A DNA stretch of 64,000 bases from Oreohelix idahoensis (Eukaryota > Mollusca > Gastropoda > Stylommatophora > Oreohelicidae), in the NCBI GenBank assembly GCA_024509875.1, contig JAMPIV010011337.1:62001-126000 (forward strand), given 5' to 3'. The position numbers and the translations under genes are program-made. Shown piece by piece: positions 55,813 to 64,000 of the stretch; the first letter of the stretch is position 1, and the number at the start of each line of letters is the position of its first letter. The notes below the pieces were generated by a model. It was not told where the DNA came from and searched no databases. It saw only the letters and a list, made by a program, of their open reading frames with translations.

Positions 55813-57278
55813 AAAAAGAGATATCAACAGGCAAACTCTGTACAGCAAGAGTCTCAGGGAGCCTGTAAACAGGTTGATGATAATAAAAACTCTAGCGCTA
55901 TCTCATGTTCTGTCTTTGACTTTGGTAGAGCAACTAAATGCCCCCAATGCTCTACTTTGTTCGAACCGACTACAGTAACTACCTTGAGCTGTGGTCACCC
56001 TCTTCCCGCTGCAGTTGCGCATGACGGGAGAGGTTCTCCTATCCTACATAAAGGTCTAGTAAATAGTAATCCAGTCTCAGTCCTTTTTTATTCTGGATGC
56101 ACGACTATTGGAGTTAAGCAATCGCTAGTAGATCCATTCTGTGCTACAGAAAAGGTGATCAAATGTGTCACATTTGGTGGCACTTTGGAAAAGTATCCTA
56201 CGGCCATAATACATATTGCTACTCCCTTCTATACGGGAGATGTACACGCGTGTCTTCTACCAAATCCTATTGCGAACCTTATTATCGGTCGTATTCACGG
56301 AGTTAGGGAATGTACCCCACAACAGATTTCTGCTTGGGAAGATCAAAATATGCATGCTACCAATGCAGTGGTCACAAGAGCACAAGCTCTAAAGACACCT
56401 CAAACTTCATTGACTAGTAATAATGAAGTGCATAACCAAGATAGTCACTTGGTTATTTCACGTGACTCTTTCATAAAGTTGCAAGAAGAAGATCCTTCTT
56501 TACAAAAATTCTTCATTCTAGCAAAAAAAGGTGATCCAAATCAAAATACAAATAGAAAGTCTTGGATTGCCATGAAGAACAGCGTACGTGTGCGTATGGT
56601 ACAAGACTCGACTGCGTCTACACATTCACAAATTCTTGTGCTTAAGAGTATGAGATTACAAATATTGCAGCATGCTCACGACTCGCAATGTGCTGGACAT
56701 ATGGGTTTTTCCCGTACAAAGTCGAGAGTTCTTGCGGCTTTCTTTTGGAATTTTGTGAACAACGACAGACGTATTTACTGCCGATCTTGCAAAATATGTC
56801 AAGAGGTCAAATCTAGAGGACCACGACATGCTGCGCCTATCCAGGTTGCTGACATTCCTATTCGGCCGTTTCAAAAAATGGCAATAGATATTATTGGTCC
56901 TTTTAGGATCAAGTCGGCCAGAGGACATCAGTTTATCCTTACATGTGTCGATATGTGCACACGTTGGTCAGAGGCTATACCTCTTAAGAGCATCTCCACT
57001 GCCGATATCGCAGATGCTCATTGGCTGATATTTTCTCGTTTGGGATTCCCCAGAGAAATATTGTCAGACCATGGCACTCAACTTATATCTGACACTATGT
57101 CACAGGTAATGTCTACTCTACATATTAAAAGGTCTATCAGCAGTATCTATCACCCAATGTCTAATGGGTTAGTTGAGCGTTTGAATAGAACACTCAAGAC
57201 TTTACTTGGGAAGATAACTGAGGATCATCCTCAGGATTGCGACAGGGTTTTGCCCGCGGCTCTCTTTGCTTATAGAGG
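55813..57278 (+). pseudogene. pol: E3 protease and integrase
   Basis: Open from 55813. A Cys pair CPQC and CGH lie near 55935-55995. The protease motif reads LFYSGCTT: the catalytic Asp codon is TAT at 56089-56091, a GAT to TAT change that should abolish cleavage. Integrase: H2C2 finger (H...CAGH, then CKIC), DDE residues in AIDIIGP, LSDHG and LVERLN, with 35 residues between the last two; His replaces the usual Asn after the second Asp. A two-base deletion near 57275-57279 shifts the end of integrase into the next frame (normal sequence resumes as NEHTGF). The order integrase before RT is the same as in E1. Confidence 0.9.
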
Positions 57279-59258
57279 GTTCCCAATGAACACACAGGGT
57301 TTTCTCCTTTTGAACTTGTCTTTGGCGCGCGTCCGCGCGGCCCTATGTCTTTGCTCCACGATCTTATCACTGCCGATAATATTAGCGACGACACTCAATC
57401 TTCATATGAGTATGTCATTGCTCTGAGGCAAAAGATCATCGAGGCATGCAAACTAGCAACTTCTTCATCCGAATTTGCTAAAGAAAAGGCAAGGCAATTT
57501 GCAAAAAAGAATAGATGTCTACGACAACTTTGTCCGGGTGACAAAGCACTCGTTGTACTTCCTTCTAGGGAGAACAGACTTCTTATTGCATGGAAAAGTC
57601 CGTATGCGATAGTCTCAAAAATTTCCGATGTCGACTATGTTGTCAATATTGATGGGAAGCATACAACTTTCCATATAAATATGCTCTCGGAATTTCATGA
57701 ACGACCGGACTATTTGCAGCCTATTTTCCAGGCGACGGACAATTCTCCAGTACCTCATGGTCATTACTCATCCTTGTCAGTTATACAGGATGAGGAAACA
57801 ACTTTCTCTGATGTCAATCTTCCTCTTCCTGTGATCCCACTTCATTCTACGGAATCTTGGAAAAACGTTACGGTTTCTCCAAATCTTTCCGCTGAGGAAC
57901 ATCGACAAGTCTCTTCGATGTTACAAACATTTCAGGATGTCCTTACCGACATTCCTGGACACACACATGTCATTGAACATGACATAATACTAACTGACCA
58001 TAATCCTATTAGAGTCAGACCCTATCCTATACCTATCCATTTTCAGTCACAAGTCGAAAAAGAATTGGATGAAATGATAAAATTAAAAATAATTGAACCA
58101 TCAACTTCAGCATACTCTTCGTCCATGGTTATTGTTCGAAAGAAAGACAATAACATTCGCCTTTGCGTTGATTATCGCAAATTGAACCAAGTTACGAAGT
58201 TCGATGCTGAACATATGCCTTCATTAGAAGAGCTACTAAACAAACTTTCTAATTCTAGATTCTTTACCAAACTCAACTTGTCCAAAGGTTATTGGCAAGT
58301 TCCTTTAACTGAACGCGCCAAACCTCTTACTGCTTTTTCTACACCTAGGGGTTTATTTCAATGGAATTTCATGCCTTTCGGCCTTATGAACGCCACTGCT
58401 ACATTCGTACGCATGATGCGATGAATTATCTAATATCGTACAGATGTCACAGCATACTTAGACGATATCTGTCTCTTCAGTGATTCCTGGGAAGATCACT
58501 ATTTGGGTTTATACGAATTGCTGTCTACTCTTCGTGAGTATAATCTAACTGCAAAACCCTCTAAAGCCTTTATATGATTGAGTGAAATTTCTTTCCTGGG
58601 TCAGTGTGATGATCAAGGTCTCTTAAAGACAGAGGACCACAATATTTCAAAAATACTAAACATTTCTCTCCCTAAGACGAAAAAACAAGTACGTAGTCTC
58701 TTAGGTTTGATACAATTTTATGGACGATTCATTCCGAATCTGTCCTCCATTATGGCACCTCTTTCTACTTTATTGAAGAAAAGATCGCCTAATCTGATCC
58801 GCTGGTCTCAAGAATGCCAATCCTCATTGGACCAGATTAAAACTCTATTTTCATCTCCACCTATCTTAAGGTTACCTGCTATTGAGAAGACTTTTGTTCT
58901 TCGAAGTGACGCCTCATCAACTGGGATTGGGGCAGCACTAATGCAGGAGTATTCAGATACTCTGCATCCGGTGATGTACATTTCTAGGAAACTAAATGCG
59001 GCAGAGAGGAATTACTCGGTTCTAGACCCTGAATTGTTGGCTATGGTTTTGTCAATTCTCAGGTTATAAAGATTCCTTCTAGGCGCGCATTTCATTGTGG
59101 AAACCGACCAGAAAGCTCTTACTGCTATTCAGAGCACAAACTTGAAGAGCTCGAGGTCCACTCGTTATGCCATAGCTCTTCAACCCTTTCATTTATCGGT
59201 GCGTTCGGATAATGGGATGGCAGACATTCTGTCCAGATGCATACATGATTCCACTTAA
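57279..59258 (+). pseudogene. pol: E3 integrase C terminus, reverse transcriptase, RNase H
   Basis: Integrase C terminus (FAKEKARQFAKK, CPGDKALVVLPS, FHINMLSEFHERPD) flows into RT: VIVRKKDNNIRLCVDYRKL, then TKLNLSKGYW, where the motif A catalytic Asp is Asn (AAC at 58275-58277). Stops occur at 58422-58424, near 58431, at 58575-58577 and near 59067, all in the same frame. YLDD is still readable at 58455-58466. RNase H begins FVLRSDASSTG. DPEL replaces DREL near 59030. The end GMADILSRC lies near 59220, with the natural stop at 59256-59258. RT is certainly non-functional. Confidence 0.9.
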
Positions 59259-60137
59259 CTCTTCTATCCTATATTGCCTGATAGATGTCGAGATCTATAA
59301 CAGTTCTCTACCATAATTATATATCAGCACATCTGTTCTCACTTTTTGGGAATTTATAACATTGTACTATATGATTTCCTTTTTCTGTTACCGATGTTGG
59401 TATAACGGAAGAAGGCTAAGTTAGCAATATATGGGCCAAAAGTTCTCATGGCCACAATTTATATTTAAAGGTATGTTGATTACTGTATTAGAAATCTAAC
59501 AGTTATCATATAGAAGTGTGTTATTTATATTTTCGCAGCAAATCATTGATGTGTGCGAGAATCTGTCATTATATCAACCATGAAGTGTAAAGAAGTGCTA
59601 ACTTACCTTGGAACGACTCTGTAGATGTGCCCTCTTATTTATGTCCTCGTCTTCGGGGAACATCTACTTAATTAAGTATTATTTATAATGCATTGTATGA
59701 TAATATTATTACATGCTTACGTAAAGTACTATTTACTGCAACATGTACTATTTGGTTTAAAATATGTATATCTCTATTATGCGGTATATTAGTATATGAC
59801 ACCGCTGTTTTCATGACATTCCTTGGTTTAATCCTTTGATAATATATTTAATGTCAAATAGATTTGTATATGTTGCTTGCATTATAAGGTTGCCAGCACT
59901 GTGGCGTATGTTGGTAGCACCTCCCTGGAATATGTGTATACTTAGGGAATGTTTTCTCTAAGGATCTGAGATATAATCTCACATGTCGCTCCATGCGTCG
60001 AGCATAGCCTCATATTAGGCATTGTATTTTTTTGTGATATATTTTATCCGCACATCATTCGTGCGTTAGGAGCCTGTTGGAGCTTGCTTTGGATTTAAAA
60101 AAATGTTTCATTTTTTTTCCCGGGGGGTGCGGTAAAC
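59259..60137 (+). other. E3 3' untranslated region and polypurine tract
   Basis: AT-rich, no coding. It ends in GGGGGGTGCGGTAAAC just before the 3' LTR, the likely plus-strand primer; the related sequence in E4 is at 48848-48870 on the minus strand. Confidence 0.75.
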
Positions 60138-61789
60138 TGTTACACACAGATTTTTCAGAGACAATAAAAATTTACCCGTTCTTATTTGAACACTTTAATC
60201 TTCTTGAAGTCAAAGGTTTATAACTCTTGGTAAACTGATGTTACATTTTGACTATGGTTGTTACCTTCCCTTGTGTCTTAAACTAGCGGTCTATATTTTA
60301 GATCGATGTCTAGTTGTTCTCCTTATATGGTCAGAGCAGGTCTAATTTTTCTTGGAATGTTTGCAACCTTGGTTGATGTTTATTCCTGTCTTTATAAGGC
60401 GCGATTTAGTCAGTATCTTTGCTTGGTATGCGTTTAACATCGGCCCGGTTTGAGTTGAACTCAGGGGTCGAGCGCTTCTGCGCATGTCCAGATTTAGGGC
60501 GGTTTGGAAAATACTTCCGTCAGGGGTCTAAGAGTTGGGACGAGCAGAGCAAGACGCTTTTCAGCGTCTGTGATCTTTTGATGAGGAAATAGAAGTCCTC
60601 TTGTGTATTAGTTTATCTAATAAGGATTTTCCCTATATGTTTCTAAGCGCCTGGAGGCGTGTGTGTTGTGGTGTTATTTCCGAAGCAAGGTAAATGCTCT
60701 TCTAATATTGAAATCTGTAGTCAACTTAGATTCTGACATTGTCGTTCTATGCTCGCTCACTATCTACAGGCAGGAGAGGCTCTTCTACTAGGAAATACAC
60801 CCAGGTATCCTCATACCTTAGATTTATATGTATACCTGTCACTCTAGGCCCAGAGAACAGTTATTATGCTCCTTTGAACTTCGCTATGCCAGCGATTATG
60901 CCTTCATCAAGGTTAGACTTTTAAATGCTTACAAAGGTCAACCTGAACTTTGCACATAGGTCCGCCATTCCCGTGCGGCCTATGATAGACTTATTTACAT
61001 CTCTGATCTACTAGTATCAGAGTGGAGTTGTTACACTCATAGAGTGATGATATGGAGCTGAGGCTGTTGTAAGCTGAAATTATACGAGAACAGCTTGCAT
61101 GATATATATGCATGATTTACTGAGGAACTTTGTTTATGCTGATTACTATGTCCGACAGTGTCTGTGACTTATGTATATGGATGTTAACGTACTTGTCATC
61201 GTGGAGTCATAAATAAATGATGGAAACGTCACCAGCAGTTCATACTTCTATGACTTTCACGTCGTGAGTGAATGTAATGTCCTCATGACCCATGTATTGT
61301 AGATCTGTGGAACTTCATCTCATCTACACTCACAGCAAAAAACAGACCAGACAAGACACCTTACTCCACAGCCTTCGACATCCCTGGTGTCTATAGTCTT
61401 CTTCTTCTTTGATCCTTAGATGCCGACCGTCAAAGCAGTCAGTGGCCATCACGCCTAGTGGCGTCTTGTAGGGCAACAACAAATTGATTCCACTTTGCTC
61501 GGTCGGTGGCCATCCTTCGTACAGTGCCCCAACTCTGGTTCATTCTTTGCATCTCAGCCTCCACAGTCCTCCGCCAGGTTGTTTTTGGTCGGCCTCTCTT
61601 TCGTTTTCCTTCAGGGGTCCAAAGCATAGCTGTTCTTGTGATGGCATCGGGGTCTCTTCTGAGGACATGACCAACCCAGCTCCAGCGGTGTCTATAGTAG
61701 TGGTACGTTACTTGGCTACATCTTAGCACCAACATTAGACTTACATCTACATTTCTAGTAGCTAGCCAATAGAGAAATCATCCGCTACA
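60138..61789 (+). repeat. 3' LTR of E3, carrying a LINE B insertion
   Basis: About 1350 bp of LTR sequence once the LINE and one TSD copy are discounted. It differs from the 5' LTR by an 18-bp insertion (near 60798-60816, CACCCAGGTATCCTCATA) and about 25 substitutions. Confidence 0.92.
61397..61686 (-). mobile_element. LINE family B, 5'-truncated insertion in E3 LTR
   Basis: 290 bp between 11-bp duplicates GGTGTCTATAG (61386-61396, 61687-61697). It encodes RWSWVGHVLRRDPDAITRTA, GRPKTTWRRTVEAEMQRM and [16 protein letters not shown] with stop near 61439, and ends in an AAG repeat. It is very close to the copy at 46942-47352, and the absence from the 5' LTR (51721-51745) confirms insertion. Confidence 0.93.
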
Positions 61790-62743
61790 AGTATGCTGAA
61801 GTGAATGGTTCAATTATTTTCAATTGAATCATTTCATCCAACTCTTTCTCGACCTGTGTTTGAAAATGAATAGGTATAGGGTATGGTCTTACTCTGATCG
61901 GATTATGATCAGTCAGAATGATGTCATGTTTAATGACATGTGTGTGTCCAGGAATGTTGGTAAGGACATCCTGAAATGATTGTAGCAAAGAAGATACTTG
62001 TTGCTGTTCATCCATAGATAAATTAGGAGAAACAGTAACGTTTTCCCATGATTCCATAGAATGAAATGGAATCACTGGAAGAGGAAGATTAACATCCGAA
62101 AAAGTAGTTTCCTCATCCTGTATAACTGACAAGGATGAGTAATGTCCTTGTGGGACTGGAGAATCGTCCGTCGCCTGGAAAATAGGCTGCAAATAGTCTG
62201 GTCGCTCATGGAATTCCGTAAGCATATTTATATGGAAGGTTTTATGCCTTCCATCAATATCGACAATATAGTCGACATCGGAAATTTTCGAGACTATTGC
62301 ATATGGACCTTTCCATGCAATGAGAAGTCTGTTCTCCCTAGAAGGAAGTAACACAAAAGCTTTGTCTCCCGGACAAAGTTGATGTAAGCTTCTCTTCTTA
62401 TTAGCGAATTGCCTTGCCTTTTCTTTGGCAAATTCGGAAGATGAAGTTGCTAGCTTGCATGCTTCGATAATCTTATGCCTGAGAGCAATGACATACTCAT
62501 ATGAAGATTGTGTGTCATTGTCAATATTATCGGCAGTTATCAAATCGTGTAGCAAGGACATAGGGCCGCGCGGTTGCGCGCCAAAGACAAGTTCAAAAGG
62601 AGAAAAGCCTGTATGCTCGTTGGGGACCTCTCTTTAGGCAAAGAGAGCCGCGGGTAAAACCCTGTCCCAATCCTGAGGATGATCCTCAGTAATCTTACCA
62701 AGTAAGTTCTTAAGTGTTCTATTAAGACGTTCAACTAACCCAT
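61790..62743 (-). pseudogene. pol: E4, 5' part: integrase C terminus to start of RT
   Basis: Minus-strand frame 62561-61785 encodes MSLLHDLITADN, FAKEKARQFANKK, LCPGDKAFVLLPS, FHINMLTEFHERPD and VRPYPIPIHFQTQVEKELDE, ending at the E3 junction in TSAY. It resumes across E3 at 50486 as SSMVIV. Upstream, the last integrase residues (NGLVERLNRTLK, near 62740) are present but a TAA at 62634-62636 replaces a Tyr codon. Homology stops abruptly at 62743, so gag, protease and the integrase core of E4 are deleted. Confidence 0.88.
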
Positions 62744-64000
62744 TGTGATGATGTCACCATGATACAACGTTAAAATATCTCCAAAATTAACGATGAAATG
62801 TAGGGTTAAAAATAATGCGTAAGATACTAGGAGACATGCTCGCCCATGCCAGCCTTTCCCACCGCCATTTAAAACTAACAAGTTAGAAGTGCAGACGAAA
62901 CGTTTACCCTTTGTAGACGGGAGAGAACGGAGGACACAAAAAAGGAAAAATATGACTGAACACGTGTTTGAAGTTCGAACGCCAAAAAGACGAAGTGGGG
63001 GTGAAAGGAAAAAAAATCACGTCCCCTAGCTGACATAAAGTAAGGAAATGGACAAGAAACAGACATTAGCTCTTGATCGAGACAGTCATTTCTTGGACGT
63101 GTTTCGATACTTGGTCTTTATTTGAATGCCGCGGCAAAACACATGAGGGAAGGTTCTCGAACAAATTTCAAAAATTTAAACTTGAGAAAAAAATATGTTT
63201 TTTTATTAATAATAGAGTTATGAAAATAAAACCTAGCTAGTTTGATAGCCCATCTTGAGCAGAGAAATAATATGCTTTCATTTATACAGACGGATAGATA
63301 ATAAAGAAGATATTGACAAAAGACTGTATTGTTCATATCATACAAGCGAATGCACTGTTAACCCATGTCACTAAAAGTTTCCAAAATCTTGGCCTTGAGT
63401 CTGCAAACGTAAAAATCGAGCTGTAATTAAAGAGAGGGAATGTGGTGGAGAATTGTAGCTAAAAATAACTTAGGCAGCAGATTCGTGTAGGAAATGCATG
63501 TAAAACCAAGTGTGTTTTTATGAAAAAACAAGTAGAGACAGACGGACTAACAGACCGTAATACATACTTGACTGAGATTTGACTGAAGTGACTTTTGGTT
63601 GAAGATTTGAAAGTTAGGGGGGAAGTCGGCGATTGGCCAACGCATTTTATAGTAGCGGGATAGAGAGGTGAAAGTTTGCCATTCGACATAGTCTGTTCAG
63701 AGACGCAGTTTGAATCCATGGTGGTGCTGATTCCATAAGAATATAACTATATAGTGGGACGCCATCATACGGCCAGCAGCTCAGCTGAGTTTTGCTAGTA
63801 AATTTAACTGTGTTCTCAATTCTGAATTCTGGTAAGAATGAACAATATTTATTCTGTATATTTTAATAATTCGAGTGATTGATACTGCCATATTATAAAA
63901 ATGATTACGACAAGTAAGTGTTCGCTCTAGATCCCCAGCCCTAGTTCAGGGTCTAGAGACATACATACAAAGAAAACATATAGGCACGCCTAACTGAAAC
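62744..64000. other. Flanking DNA without recognisable features
   Basis: About 1.26 kb. Frames at 62875-63066, 63118-63345 and 63459-63719 (all minus) show no motif. It may be host intergenic or intronic sequence; I see no splice-supported exon. Confidence 0.4.

Larger units (their letters stand above)
50500..61789 (+). mobile_element. E3: Gmr1-like LTR element nested in E4
   Basis: LTRs 50500-51830 and 60138-61789 start TGTTACACAC and end CGCTACA. The flanking 5-bp duplication is TGTAT (50495-50499) versus AGTAT (61790-61794); one copy has a substitution. Order is gag, protease, integrase, RT, RNase H, as in E1. It carries a LINE A insertion in gag (54552-55680) and a LINE B insertion in the 3' LTR (61397-61686). 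LTRs differ at about 25 sites by eye plus an 18-bp indel, so it is older than E1 and E2, and its pol is inactivated. Confidence 0.92.

Overview
This window is repeat-dense animal genomic DNA. I found no host protein-coding gene, rRNA, functional tRNA, bacterial operon or CRISPR array. Every coding stretch I recognise belongs to a transposable element: LTR retrotransposons of the Ty3/gypsy group, a Penelope-like element, several LINE families, a Tc1/mariner element, a pogo/Tigger remnant, tRNA-derived SINEs and a TTAA-flanked MITE. Minisatellites and AT-rich microsatellites fill much of the rest. Gmr1-like LTR elements, Penelope-like elements and LINE tails of these types together suggest an invertebrate, possibly a mollusc. 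That placement is inference; the sequence does not name the species.

Layout. 192-9641 (+) is a complete, very young LTR element (E1) with 2.05-kb LTRs, TSD GGGCG, and pol order protease-integrase-RT-RNase H, as in the Gmr1 lineage. 10.1-11.2 kb (-) is a truncated Penelope-like element with a GIY-YIG endonuclease and a hammerhead-ribozyme-like motif. 11.4-15.0 kb is a patchwork of SINE, pogo and LINE fragments. 16.3-17.1 kb is satellite DNA, followed by a SINE with a perfect TSD (17320-17591). 18795-27854 (-) is a second complete LTR element (E2) with conventional pol order, but its integrase has lost the catalytic core. 27.9-33.0 kb holds a MITE, a 31-bp array, dispersed repeats, two SINEs and a solo LTR (31286-32669). 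33.0-37.7 kb is a LINE tail containing about 85 tandem copies of a 40/41-bp unit derived from the LINE's own coding sequence. 39.7-44.5 kb is degenerate minisatellite plus a 9-copy, 81-bp array also made from a LINE C-terminal coding segment. 45465-46765 (-) is a Tc1-like element inserted in a TA microsatellite. 48.8-62.7 kb is a nest: an older minus-strand Gmr1-like element (E4) split by a plus-strand relative (E3, 50500-61789), which itself carries two LINE insertions. 62.7-64.0 kb shows nothing recognisable.

How the parts relate. Relative age can be read from nesting and LTR similarity. E1 is youngest (4 substitutions and 2 indels between LTRs), E2 is also young, E3 is older (roughly 2% LTR divergence by eye, with multiple lesions), and E4 predates E3. 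E1, E3, E4 and the solo LTR belong to one broad lineage. LINE insertions are 5'-truncated with 11-12-bp TSDs, and two LINE C-terminal coding tails have been amplified into minisatellites. All calls come from reading the sequence; no database search was run.
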